This document shows positions 45,051 through 57,573 of a DNA stretch of 64,000 bases, piece by piece. The translations under genes were made by a program, and so were the position numbers. Source of the DNA: Cryptomeria japonica (lineage: Eukaryota; Streptophyta; Pinopsida; Cupressales; Cupressaceae); contig NC_081415.1 of NCBI RefSeq assembly GCF_030272615.1, positions 422,993,757-423,057,756 of the forward strand, read 5' to 3'. Each line of letters opens with the position of its first letter. The stretch's first letter is position 1. Under the pieces are notes generated by a model. That model was not told the DNA's origin and did not search any database. It was given only the letters and a program-made list of their open reading frames with translations.

Positions 45051-46465
45051 TGTAGTCACACAAATCTGTCCATTTTAATTAAATGAATATTTCGTATTTA
45101 TTTGATTAAAAATCCATTAAGCCATCAGTTATTTAAATAAATATTTAATTAATTCATCTCCAAACATTCTTCTATTAATTAAATAAATTATTCAATTTAT
45201 TTTAATTAGTTCATTAAATCAAATTCACAATCAATTAAATAAATAAAATCTATTTATTTAATTAAATCCTCCTATTCCTCTTTTAAATAAATTAAATAAA
45301 ACATTTATTTAAATCATTATCCCCCACCCCACTTGCATTTTCCTACAAATGCAACTTGCACACATTTATTGGAATAAATGAATTTTTATTTTAATAAAAT
45401 CCTATTTTCCCTCACCCACCAAATCCACTTGCAAAATCTAATCCCCTTCTAGATTCTTCTAAACCCTTCCTAATTAGCCTAATCCATCCTCTAAACTTTG
45501 TCACATCCCTAAGCAAAGGGAAGTCACTTCTCAAAACCTCAAAGTCTTTGATAACCATTAAAGGCTTCAAGTCTTCAACCACTAAATGGCTCAAAGTCTT
45601 TGATAACCTTTAAAGGCTTTCAACCTTCAACCACTTAATCCCCAAAGTCTCCAATAACCATTAATGGTTAACTCAAACCCTCCCACATGGTTAAAACATT
45701 TGTTTTGACTCAACCTCTATCCAACCCAAAGGTCTCATCAGGCCATTAATGCTTTGACCATGATTATCTCTTAAACATTTGCACAAAGGTTTATCCTTGG
45801 ATTAACTCTTAATCCAGTGGGTAAGCTTAATTTAGACTTGACCCTTAGCCTTTAGATAACCATGAGGTCTTCTCAGGCCTTTAATGCCTCCAACCTCTTT
45901 TCTCAACCCAACCCTATGTTGACACTTGTCACCATTTCATTGGTGCCAATTGTGCACATGGATCCCCAACTTTCAAACTCAACCCTTGATTGAATCTTTC
46001 AATCTCAACCATCCATTGCTCCATTTTTCCTATAAATAGAGCCCATTTCTTCATAATCCAGATCCTGAAAACTTGCATGCATCTAGCTTATAGTAAAATC
46101 TAGAGAGTATTTAGCATAATTCACTTTGGTCTAGAATTAATCTTAGTTAGTTACATAATATCTCATTTCTTAGCTTGTTCATGTTTGCATTTTCATGAGC
46201 ATTTACTTCATACTCTTGAATCTCCATAAGACATCCAAAAATAGTGCAAAAAGCTACTGAGAGCTACACTCATTTGGGAACTTGGAGAGGAGAGGAACAA
46301 GGGAGAGCTAATGGCGTAGGGAGCATCATGAGTCAAGTCTTATTGTTTATTCATTTTTATCTCTAATATGCTTCTATGCTTAATCTTTCTTGATAATGCT
46401 TTTTAATGGTTTAGTTTTATGTTTGTTTTGACTAACCTTCGGACTAACCGTTTTATGGCATTACA
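45051..46465 (+). repeat. 5' LTR of Element 4
   Basis: 1415 bp from TGTAGTCACA to GGCATTACA. It matches the reverse complement of the Element 3 LTR (54876-56354) over long stretches, for example TCCAATAACCATTAATGG near 45650 and CCCTCCCACATGGTT near 45680. It therefore belongs to the same family in the opposite orientation. AT-rich palindromes fill its first 270 bases. Confidence 0.85.
46031..46039 (+). promoter_or_regulatory. TATA box of Element 4 LTR
   Basis: CCTATAAATAGAGCCC is a very good plant TATA box. The same sequence occurs in the Element 3 LTR. Confidence 0.8.
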
Positions 46466-46467
46466 TT

Positions 46468-46484
46468 TGGTGAACCCGACGTGA
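46468..46484 (+). other. Primer-binding site for tRNA-Trp (Element 4)
   Basis: TGGTGAACCCGACGTGA, two bases after the LTR, is the exact complement of the 3' end of plant tRNA-Trp as I recall it (ends TCACGTCGGGTTCA plus CCA). It differs from the primer site of Elements 2 and 5. Confidence 0.75.
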
Positions 46485-48600
46485 TGGTGGTTTCTAAAGC
46501 CTTCTCAACAATTTAATTTTGTACAAATCTTGTAATCACGCACTCCATGAGATAGCATTTCTTTGAGTCGACATCTCTTTGTGGCATTGTGTCAGAAAAC
46601 TTTGCCTTTGTCTATGTTTCCACATTTTGCAGGCATATCGACCAGGGAAATTGCAACTGCAACGTTTCACAAAACTCGGCTATCCTTTATGTTTTGATCG
46701 ATGCCCATACCCATGTCCCAATCTCCCATCTAAACATAGGCTGTAAGGAGGCTGACAAAGGTTGTCGAATTTGGCTTTCTTCCTTCCAGTTGCATTTGCA
46801 GTGAAATTTCTAATGTCGGTTCTACAAAATCTCTTCTGTGCATATCATGCTATCATTTTTGCTACAAAATCTATCCACCATGATGTCTATACTCTGTTTT
46901 GAAACTCCACTACGCACAGACAGTGAACAAGGATGATAACAAAGGAAGACTGTGAACAAAGGCTTTCGTATTCAGCTTTTACCCCTGCCAAGTTGCAAAA
47001 CATGAATGTTCTAAAAGCCTTTTCTGCGAAAGTTATTTCAATGCCCTTTCAACACATCATTTAGTGTATTTCCTATTTAAACACATCTCTGGAATTTGAC
47101 TTTTACACCTGTCAAGTGCTTTTGAAAGTTCTAACGATCTTTTCAAGGCATTCATTTTTTTTTCTAAAAGGACAAATCAAAACGATATCCATCTCACACA
47201 TATCCTGAAAGTTTCTAAAAACCTATTTCACTGAATCCATTGCATACATTGAAAGTTTCTAAAACAGAAAAAAAATAAAAACTTGTTTCATAGCCCATGT
47301 GGGGCTAAAGGGGTAAAGGCTTAAATTAGTTTCTCTTTTTAGGTTAGCTTTGAAACTTAGTTTTTAAAATATTTCTTTTTGACCTTTTTTAAAAGTTAGT
47401 CTTTAAAATGTTTCTTTTTTTTTAGTTTTTTTTTAAGTTAGTTTTTATAAGTAGTTTGAATTAGAATTTTTTTTTTAAGTTAATCTTAATTTAATTTTAG
47501 TTTAGATTTTAATTATTTTTGTTAATTTAAATTTAAAAAAAAAAAAAAAAATTAGATGTAATTTTATTTGTTAGGTTAAATTTAGGTCTAATTTTCATTA
47601 GTGAGATTAGATTAGTTTGTTAGACTAATGTTTGTAAATTTGCTATTTTGTTTGGTTATCTATTTTTTTTTTACTTTGGAAACTAATTTTGGGTTTATAT
47701 CTTGTGCTTGCAGGACATGAAGGAGCGTATTTCTAACAAATTGTCTTGCAGGGTTTGAAGATGTTGAAATTGCAATATTTTCTTTAAATCATTTAATGAG
47801 GAAAAATTGATCAATCCTAGGATAGGCAATTTCATTTTTTTTTCAACAAATGGTTTAAAACGAACAATCACATTGTTACCTTGGGTTAAAACGAACATTC
47901 GCATCTTGCAATCTTGGCTAAAACAAACAAACACATCTTGCAATATGGGCTAAAAAGAACAATCAACTTGTTATTTTTCGAGTTTAAAAGTGCTCACATT
48001 TGTCTAAATTTCAACGACAATGGGCATTACTTAAAAAAAGAAAAGAGGGAAAGTCATTTGTGCATTCATCCCGCACAGGCTTTTGCATCAACCTCAACCC
48101 CTGGCAAGATCAAATAGCACACTCACCATTCGAGGCAGAATCTTCACCTTAATTTTGGATTTGCATAATGAGGAATTGTTGAATCTTCACCTTAATTCAT
48201 TCATTGGATCTTTAAATTTGCATAATATTTGCATGAGAAATTTTGGATTCGCATAATATTTTCATAATATAGAGTATGGAGCAAGGGAAAAAAAATAGAG
48301 TAGGGATAAAATAATATATGTAGTAAATAACCCCTTGTTAATGGAGATGGAGGGATTAATCCCTTGACAAATCCAAGAAAGGTAATAGGTTGGTCTATCC
48401 AGCCCCAAAGGTTGGTTCAAACTTAATTTGAAGTGTCAAGGGGATACCTTGTAATCTCATAAACTAGTTGCAGATTTAGGGATCATAGTGGAAATATGGT
48501 CGCGCGGGGGACCTTAGTAGAAATATGGTTGGAGTTGCCTCAAAGAGATTAGCACTAGTAACTATCAATGAAGCAGAAGCACAGACACTATTTCTCGACC
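46485..48600 (+). other. Leader-like region of Element 4
   Basis: Non-coding. It contains repeated phrases such as GAAAGTTTCTAAAA (47000-47260), AT-rich T/A runs (47340-47560) and AAACGAACATTCGCATCTTGCAA repeats (47860-47950). A segment at 48340-48540 recalls the GC-richer leader block of Element 2. No gag or pol follows, so the element is truncated or non-autonomous, and its 3' LTR was not found. Confidence 0.5.
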
Positions 48601-49730
48601 TACATACTTGTGAACACTTGAGAAACAAATGAGTGCAGAATCTGCAGATAGAAGGTGATTGAATGGTTCATGTGAATTCTATTAGGAAAGAACTATCATC
48701 TACTCAGAAAAAATAAAAAATATATTGAGGTAGTGGTGACCTCTCAACTATACTCTAACAAGAAAGATAGAGTAGGGAGCAAGAGAAAACAAATTACTAG
48801 CACATATTATAAGCATACAATATCAACATGGTTAGTTTTCAGATCCATTTGACATTCTAAATTAATCAAATCTAGCAAATAAATGAAGTAACCACAAATT
48901 TCCTTTCCCTTTTCCATAAATTTACCCTAACCTCAAACACCAAATATTAGCATAAATAAAGTGATTTTTAAAGTAAATAAGCTTGAAACAAATACTTTGG
49001 GATCATTCTTAAATCATGGAAGATGTAGAAACTAGAAAAATACCAAAAACTCAATGAGACAATGAATCGACAACAACTTGATATATTAACCATGTACTAG
49101 CAAATCACTAGCACTTGAGTCCACTATCTTCATAAAATGTATCATGAAACAAAGAGAATAAAGAGCCACAAAAATTGAAATAAACTATGCTAGATGCCTC
49201 AAATCATGAATTTTCCAACCTTTAAAATATCTTGAAAACATCAATTTATAGGAGGAAACCTCCTTAATTATATGAAATAACTTGCCCAAAATTACCTAGC
49301 CTCTAGGAAGTCTAGCCAACATGCAAGTTGCTAACTTTTTTCATTCTAGTCCAATAACCCCAGAATAGTAAGTATGATATCCCAAATAAGAGAAAGTGAG
49401 TAATTACTAGCCTGAGCTAGAGTGGAGAACTCACACTTTCCTTTATACTTTGTGTACATTGAAGTTGGATTTCATGTATGTAGAGGAAGAATTTGAAATA
49501 CTTGTAGAAAGAAGGAAACTTTCTAATTTGGGTGCAGTTCACTAATAGTATTTGGATGGGCCCTTACTTAACTAAAGATAAGATTGCTAGGTCATCACTT
49601 CTAATTAACTAAGAATCCATTATTTGCCATCTACTTGATCAAAATTTGAAATAAATCAATTCAGACTTGGATTTCTTGTGGAGGAAGCCTTCTTTTGCCT
49701 TTCCTTATACTCCTTATAATTATACAACTA
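48601..49730. other. No recognised feature
   Basis: AT-rich, no open frame of note and no visible domain. Confidence 0.4.
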
Positions 49731-51160
49731 TTAGCCTAAATATTTTTCATTTGGCCCATCTATCCATTTGATTCGAAAGTCAACAACTCTAACAACTTTA
49801 TTTAGTTTGTTAATGGAATTCTCTAAGGCTTTCACCACATTGGTAGCATGAGATGTAGCCACAATTAACCCCATACATTCATTCAAGACTTGTTCATCAA
49901 ATTTACTATTTGGCCCAAACTTCCATTCCACCTTCTTATCCCATTTAGACAAAATAACTTATATAGTGTCAAACCAATCCTTATCTGACTCTAAAGGGAT
50001 GAGCCCCCAAATTGATTGTTATGTATTCATCATAAGCCCAATGCTCAGTTAACATGGGATAATGGCACTTTACCATCTTCGTTATTTTTCCTTCTGTCAT
50101 TTCTAACTTGAATATTAGCTCCTCTAGACTACTTTGAATGAAGCCATTATCTTCATCTCTCAATACATCAACTTATTTGATTTTATTTTCACTCAATGTT
50201 TTAATTTCACTTCCTCGCATCTTTCTCCCATTGATTAGCACAGACTGATATTATTAATTCCAACTTACTGGCTTCATCATAAACATTGTATAACTTAGAA
50301 AAGAAGGTTCTGATGTGATTCATTTTCTCCATAACTCATGTATCCATTATTGTAGCTTTACCCTTCATAGCATACAAATATTCCATTTCTTTTTTAGGAA
50401 GAAAATTAGGCATCGGTATCCCTGAAACTTGAGAAGCTCAAGGGGCATCAAGATCTTTAAAGATTTATTCATGTACTATGATACTAAATAGCCTTCCTTT
50501 CTTGTTTATATTGGTATCATTTTTGCATCCTTACCTTTATAGTCTAGTAGTTGCATCTAAAGTTGCTACTTCTCCCCATTTAGTTTATTTTCTAAATTTT
50601 ACTCGAGTTCCCTAATGATCAAAAGGATCTATTTCTCCATCATCCTTATTTGGCATTGGGATAGTGATGTTTGCAACTATCTCTCCTTTTGCATAGTTTT
50701 AGGTGGCATACAAGGTCATTGCCTTCTTTGGCTTCCTCGCGGCCTCAACCTCAACGATCATCTTTTGAAATATTTCTTTCTTCAATACTCTCTTCTTTAT
50801 CCTTTCAAAGTTGAATTGTAGCCACTTAGGAACATCTAGATTTTCATCACTTTGGATGGATGGGTTCATGGTAGTTACAACCTACTTTGGCCTTTGTTCT
50901 TCATCTTGTTGCTTGTGCACCTAAGTTTAAAATTTTGGAGGAGTCATCTTGGGGGTGGGGGCCTAGATAGATCCTATTTTTCTTGTTCTCCATGCTTCTT
51001 TGACTTCATGTTTCTTCTCTCTTCATTTTGTTTGGCCTTAGGCTCTGAAAATAAATTTTATTGGTCTTCTATTGTCATGATAATTCTTGAGTTGTCCTGG
51101 TCCACACCCATTTTTGTTGCTTCTTGTATTTACACTTGGGTAGGAGTAACCATAGGTGTA
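49731..51160 (-). pseudogene. Unrecognised minus-strand coding relic
   Basis: Leftward frames with coding character but many stops: a start region near 50875 reading MNPSIQSDENLDVPKWLQFN, continuing through KIFQ-like Lys/Glu-rich sequence to IVANITIPMPNKDDGEIDPF. Further pieces are near 50410-50330 (MPNFLPKKEMEYLYAMKGKA), 50163-49981 and 49952-49731 (WKFGPNSKFDEQVLNECMGL). No known motif is recognised. It is in antisense orientation to Element 4, as the other antisense genes are to theirs, and may be of the same kind as the relic at 7339-10454. Confidence 0.4.
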
Positions 51161-51704
51161 TCATGATAACTTGGGTATCATGCTATGTATCATATTATGT
51201 TGTGTGTAGGGATCCAAATGAAATTTGGTATGTGTTTGGGAATGAGGACAATCTGATATCTCTATGTATCAGACAGTAAAAGGCAGTAAGAGTGAAGAAT
51301 TTTATGGGAAGACCAAGAAATTGGTATTTTGAAGTGGTTGATGACATAGAGAGGGGTAAGGGGACCCTATGCAACCTTTGGAAGGGTTTGTGGATCAAAA
51401 CCAAATGAAATAGATTAAATTTCTATGATTGTCCTAAGGGTATTAATTGTCACAGTCATAGTTTTACTAGTGATATTGTTTTTGTTTTGACAGAATTGTG
51501 TTTGTAAACCCAAGTGTGGACATGTAATTGAGTCATGAGATGTCTTAAGAATACATCAATACTTAACAACAAAATAGTGTGTAGGCACCTAAAATATGAA
51601 AGGACTACATATTGGAAGGAGACAATCATCCATACTTATCACAAGCTTCTGCAGCTCATGTAGACTCAAGGTGAGTTGCAAAATGACCATCAATGAGTGC
51701 AAAC

Positions 51705-51880
51705 CCTGTCTTCATAAATTATGATCAATTGACATGATACTTGACCCTATGCTCATGGTGTTGGCTCAATTCATATTAGTTTTCCCAAGCCTAGAAGCCA
51801 ATTAATGTATCCATGGGTGTCTAGAAGAATGGATTGTATGATCATTGACTTTGTATGTTGAAACCATTATACATGCCCCT
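51705..51880. repeat. Direct repeat, copy 1 (176 bp)
   Basis: Nearly identical to 52476-52651, 771 bases downstream. Weaker similarity extends upstream (CTATGTATCAGAC at about 51260 and 52055), so it is the best-kept part of a larger tandem duplication of about 51220-52790. Confidence 0.9.
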
Positions 51881-52475
51881 ACCTCTGCATCACACACATG
51901 AGTCAAGGATGATAGTGTGGTGTGCAAACATCCTATATGGATAGGACACAAGAATCTGTACCAGATAATTCTAGGTGAAATGTATTTATTATATTAGACT
52001 TACAGGGATATATGGGGAAGTTTGTGCATGTGATGATGCCATGAAAGGTCTAATATCCCTATGTATCAGACTGAGAAAACTAGTGAAAGACAAAAAATAA
52101 TGAATTGAGAAGGAAAAAGGTTGAATTGCCTAATGTTTGGTGTTGAAGTAATGTGTGGGGACCTTGCCAAGTCAAATACATTGTTGTAGTTTCAAAGGGT
52201 GGAAAAAGAATAAGCATTTTATTTACTGTCCTAATAGACCATCCATCATAACAATGATTACCAATGATGTGTGTGTTGCAAACAAAGTTATAGAGGAAGG
52301 CTCTTTCTATTGAAATACCAAGTGAGTGTTCATAGACCTTGTTTAGGGTCCTCCAAGCCTAGATACATTGATTTGGCCTTGTGGCCATCGATGAGTGTTG
52401 ACCCAATAGGAGAAGTCTTAAGATTGACAATTTTCGAAGTGTGGCATTGTTGAGAGCCAACACTTAGGTGTGAAG

Positions 52476-52651
52476 CCTGTCTTCACATATTATGATTAGT
52501 TGCCATGATACTTGACCCTATCCTCATGGTGTTGGCTCAATTCATATTAGTTTTCCCAAGCCTAGAAGCCAAGTAATGTATCCAAGGGTGTCTAGAAGAA
52601 TGGACTGTATGATCATTGACTTTGTATGTTGAAACCATTATACATGCCCCT
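52476..52651. repeat. Direct repeat, copy 2 (176 bp)
   Basis: Second copy of 51705-51880, same length, with a few substitutions and no indel seen. Confidence 0.9.
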
Positions 52652-52790
52652 CCATTGAGGGTATTGAGGAAGATTGGGATCATAATAGTGTGTTTTGTTG
52701 AATAAACATGATGTGAGAAGTTTGATGCAAAGGCAAGGGTAGAACTCAATATTTCATATTAGGACAACAACCACATTGATTAGGCAAGTC

Positions 52791-53261
52791 AAATAAGGTC
52801 TCTCCAATTTTTAGGATACACAAGGGCTGAATTAGTCATGTAAGTATGCATGAGCATGGGAATGGATAGTTACTTTCCTTTTAGACTTATTTGGATAGTA
52901 TTCAGAGGATCCTATAAGGATGACTATCACCATACTCTCGATGACTTCACAACATTGATAATGAATTCACATTAGACACTCATGGATTACCCCAATTAGA
53001 CATTAGTCAACTTAAGATATGATACAAGGTATGCTTTCCAAAAAGCCATTAGCATATCACCTGCTCTAAATCACCACAAAGCCATTTGATATGTTTTGAG
53101 ATGAAAAAAAAGAGTTAAATGGTTTTTGTTCAATTTTCATAATTTCTATGTTCAAGTAATTTAATTTGCTATATTATACTGAAACGTGATTTCATAACTA
53201 ACATTACAACTTCTATATAACTAGTTCTATAGCCTGATTTTTTTGCCTGTGAAGAAAGACC
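52791..53261. other. No recognised feature
   Basis: AT-rich lead-in to the CACTA transposase relic; no promoter or terminal repeat identified. Confidence 0.4.
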
Positions 53262-54875
53262 ATGCTAGACAATATTAGTGAACAACAAAATAAGGAGACA
53301 ATTGATAGATTGTGGTCTAACTTGAAAAGAAAAGGTGATGGAAAATGTTATTGTCCCTGCAAAATTTGTAAGGGGTTAAAGACTAGAAGACTTCTAATCA
53401 AAAGAACTAAGAAACATTGTAGGCTACATGGTCACATTGAAGGGGGACATGATTATCATCCATTGGTAAGTTTTTCATTATATCATTTTAACAATTTATA
53501 TACATAAGAAATCACTTGATGATGAGATCATGATCATGGTTTATTTATGTTTATCAATTTTATATAGGTCGAGCACCCCGAAGCACATGATATGGATCAA
53601 CACAACCCGGTGAATATGGTTTTTGAAGTGGAGGAACATGGAGGTGTGAATAATGAAGATGAAGATAATGATCCCATGGAAGATGACAATCATGAGCCAC
53701 AAAACACAATTGAAGATGACAATACAAATACATTGATCCATGACACATTCAGTACTGGCACAATTGATCATGATGATGAAGATGACCTTGATGTTGTTCA
53801 TGATTTACCTCTACTTGAGAAGGCATTTGAGGCCCTTTACGAAGGCTCTCAGACAACTCTTCTCTCCATTGTATTGTTAATGGTGAGCTTGAAAGTTATG
53901 AATGGTTTATCCAACATAACAATCTCATGTATGTTAAGGTATGTCATATATGTCATTATAGTTAATAAATGGTGAATCATGTACCATAAATATTTTTTAT
54001 ATTAACAAATTATATTTTTTTTGTTGTAGATTGATAGATGAGTTTTTGTTACCACCATCAAATATTCTACCTCGCTCATACCGAGAATTATCTGCCATTA
54101 TGAAAGATATTGGAATGGAGTATCAAGCAATAGATTCTTGTCCCAATGATCATATTATATATCACAAACAACATGAATTTGGAACTGAATGCCCTGAATG
54201 TCATATCAGTAGATATCGAACAGATCAAATAATAAAAAGGGTGCCTCACAAGGTTCTTTGTTATATTCCCATTATTCCACGTATGCAATGATTATTCAAG
54301 TGCACTAGCTTTGCACAATTTATGGATCACCATGCATGCAATAGAAGTCAAGATGACATTATTTGAATGTCTGCGGATGGTTCAACATTTCTGGACATAG
54401 AGGAAAAGTGGCCACACTTTAAAGAAGAACCTAGTAATCTTAGGCTTTCATTGGCATCAATCAGTGTCAATCCATTTGGAGAGCTAAGAATTCTTTACTC
54501 GGTGTGGCCTATTTTTGTTATCAATAATGGCATTCCTCCATGGATGTCAATAAAGAGGGAGCACATAATGTTGGCAATGATTGTTCTAGCTATTTTATCA
54601 TTTAATAGTAATCTATATTTAATTATAAATATTGCAATAAAATGGTCATAATAATTATGTAATGTTTTTGTTCATTCGATTAGGTAAGTACCCAGTTAAA
54701 GATATGAATGTATATATTGAGCCTCTTATCGATGATTTGTTGGAGTTATGAAATGGTGTTACTATGTATAATGTCTCTATACCAATAGGACAAAGACAAT
54801 TTCAATTCCATGTGATGCTTGTATAGACAATACACGATGCCCTAGGGCTAACACATTTTTGTGGTATGTTATAGT
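53262..54875 (+). pseudogene. CACTA (En/Spm) TNP2-type transposase relic
   Basis: The first frame (53262-53465) has a transposase-associated domain with KCYCPCKICKG and HGHIEGG, and ends at a GTAAGT donor. After introns at about 53466-53567 (acceptor TTATATAG) and 53939-54030 (acceptor TTGTTGTAG), a Transposase_21-like domain follows. Its motifs are CPNDHIIYHKQHEFGTECPE, KRVPHKVLCYIP, LRLSLASISVNPFGE and IPPWMSIKREH, then after a further intron DMNVYIEPLIDDLLEL and TIHDALGL. Several in-frame stops (near 54289, 54364, 54749 and 54824) show decay. It is cut at 54875 by the LTR of Element 3. The protein would cut and move CACTA elements. Confidence 0.85.
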
Positions 54876-56354
54876 TGTATGTGGGAAAAATGGATTAATA
54901 AAACTAAATATGTGAAAAATACGTAAAATACCAATCCACACACACACACAGGACTTCTTGATGCAAGCTATGGAGTAACGATGCGTTACTCAGCTTCCCA
55001 AGGAGGGTCCCATGGTTCTCTATCTCACAATGTCCCTCAAACCAATGTTTTGCTCTCAGATTACTGAGCAAAATGGCTTAGGGATGGCAAATATGAGAAC
55101 GAGAGAGATTTTTAACTGTTTTTAATATGGGATGTGTTATAAGCTAGATGAGATGCTAGAAATGCAACAAACTAAATGGTAAGATGACGAAGTTAGTATG
55201 AATACTATCCTAGCATACTATATTTACTCTATGATTGAGCTAAAATGATAAATAAACTACTTTAGCATGCATATTCATGATTAATCCTGATCTAAAGAGA
55301 GGCTAAATGATGAACATAAAGATGATGAAAAGCTTGAAAGTATTTGAGCATAAGTGTGATGCTTCAAATTTGAAAGATGATTGTTAAGAATGGAGGAATG
55401 AGGGCTCTATTTATAGCACAAACAGGGCAATGGATGGTCAGGATTGAAAGTTTTAATCAAGGGCCAGGTTTGAAAGTTGGGGATCCATGTGCACAATTTG
55501 CACCAATGAAATGGTGACAAATGTCCACACCAGATTGGGTTGAAAGAAGAGGTTGGAGGCATTAAAGGCCTGAGGAGACCTCATGGTTATCTAAAGGCTA
55601 AGGGTCAAGTCTAAGTTAGGTTTACCCACTGAATTAGGATCTAATCCAAGGATAAACCTTTGTGCAAATGATTAAGAGATAATCATGGTCAAAGCATTAA
55701 TAACCTGATGAGACCCTTGGGTTGGATAGAGGTTGAGTCAAAACAAATGTTTTAACCATGTGGGAGGGTTTGAAATAACCATTAATGGTTATTGGAGACT
55801 TTGGGGATTAAGTGGTTGAAGGTTGGAAGCCTTCAATGGTTTTCAAAGACTTTAGGGTTTTTGGTGGTTGAAGGTTGAAAACCTTCAATGGTTATCCAAG
55901 ACTTTGGGCCATTTGAGAAGTGACCTCCCTTTGCTTAGGGATGTGACAAAGTTTAGATGAGGGTTAGGTTAATTAGAATCGATTAGAAGATTCTAGAAGG
56001 GGTTAGGAAGGGGTTTGGGATTTTGCAAGTGGATGAGGGGATAATAGGATTTAATTGAATTATTTGATTTTCATTCAATTTGGTTGTAATTGGAGAAATT
56101 AAATAAATTAGATTTATTCAATTTAGGATAACTATTTAATTAAATTTGAATTTAATTAAAAGTGGATAGGGGGATTTAATTGAATAAAATGATTTATTCA
56201 TTAAATGGGTATAGTGAATTTTATTTAAATAAATTGAGTAATTTATTTAATAAAATAGAAGAATGTGGATAATTTAATTAAATTGGATTTAATCAAATAG
56301 AAAAATGAACATAAAATATTCATTTAGGAATGTGGTCATTTTTATACGTCTACA
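54876..56354 (-). repeat. 3' LTR of Element 3
   Basis: 1479 bp; on the minus strand it starts TGTAGACGTA after the polypurine tract and ends CACATACA. Same family as the Element 4 LTR. It contains a CA-repeat near 54937-54951. Confidence 0.9.
55408..55415 (-). promoter_or_regulatory. TATA box of Element 3 LTR
   Basis: GCTATAAATAGAGCCC on the minus strand, matching the Element 4 TATA box. Confidence 0.8.
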
Positions 56355-56369
56355 TTTTGCCCCTCTTTG
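56355..56369 (-). other. Polypurine tract (Element 3)
   Basis: Reverse complement of CAAAGAGGGGCAAAA, directly next to the LTR. Confidence 0.95.
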
Positions 56370-56719
56370 AAGTGACGTGTGTGCACATGTTAATTCAAAG
56401 AAAATGATGTGTTTTTGTGTTTTTATGATCAAATGCAATTTTTGTGTCGCTCTTTTGATTTGCCAATCGTGCCCCAGATTTGATGTGATGCCCCCTCGGG
56501 AGATGAATCAATATTTTTTGGGTTGGAAAATTTCTGATTTAAATTGATGACGTTCATATGATGTGTAGGATTTCATGCGTGTAGTTAGTGTGTAAATTGA
56601 TTCATCTCCTGATAAATTAAAAATATTTTAGTATAGGGGAGACCGCGACCATATTACAGGTCCAGTGAGGTCCAGTGATGTGTAGGATTTCATGCGTGTA
56701 GTTCGCAGGAAGCCGGAGG

Positions 56720-57070
56720 GTTAGCGCGTGATCATAACCTAGCGCATAGGGTTTAACAGGTAGCGCTTAGGAAGATTAGATTAGTGCGCAGAGTGTTTCT
56801 AGCGCATACAATGAAAAGGCGAGCGCCTAGGGAGGGTAGATTAGTGCTTAGACAGAGTCTACGGCATAGGTTAGTTTAGGTAGCGCAATGGAGGAAAATA
56901 ATAGCGCATAGACATAGGCTAGCGCATAGGGCAAATATATTAGCGCATAGGAAAAACAGCGTAGCGCATAGATGGAATCTAGCGCATAAGATAAATAGGT
57001 TAGCGCGTAGGACAAACAGCCTAGCGCGTGGGTCTTTTTTAGCGCATTTCATGTCTGTTTTAGTGCATCC
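56720..57070. repeat. TAGCGCATAGG motif array (PMD intron, donor side)
   Basis: About eighteen copies of TAGCGCATAGG or variants at about 20-base intervals, in the sense direction of the PMD gene. The core TAGCGCA is shared with the Element 1 array (4985-5310). Exon 1 and its donor are not clear in this copy; a candidate lies near 56640-56710. Confidence 0.9.
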
Positions 57071-57277
57071 AGGAAAAATTTGTGTTGTGGTCAATCTAAA
57101 ATGTGGTGTTTTTGCGTGTCTGTCATGTTTTTGATGCATGTATCCAATATGAGCATTTGTATAACTTGTTTTGATGTGAATGTTTCCAAGTTATGTATAG
57201 ATATCAAGCTATTTGTGGGGATCAGAACATGATTTTATTTTGTGTTATCTGTTTTAAGTTCAAAATGCATATGAAAG

Positions 57278-57450
57278 CCTGAGTTGTTTTACAAGCCGGT
57301 ATGGGTTGGAAACTTGAGTTGTTTTACAAGTTTTGATATGGGTGGGAAACTTGAGTTGTTTTACAAGTTTGTGATTGTGGTACTTGAGTTGTTTTACAAG
57401 TTTTGATATGGTTTTTGAGAACTTGAGTTGTTTTACAAGTTGATATGAAA
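57278..57450. repeat. CTTGAGTTGTTTTACAAG repeats (PMD intron, acceptor side)
   Basis: Five tandem units of about 33-39 bases with ACTTG...CAAGT arms that can pair. They lie 120 bases upstream of the exon 2 acceptor, the place held by other repeats in Elements 1 and 2. Confidence 0.9.
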
Positions 57451-57573
57451 TGATAGGTTTTTGAACTTGATGTAGATGAGCAAATTTGTTTCATGTATTT
57501 GATGTGAGTTGTATTTTGATATCTTTTTGTTGATGTGGAATCTGATATTGGATATGTTTTGTTTGTTTGACAG

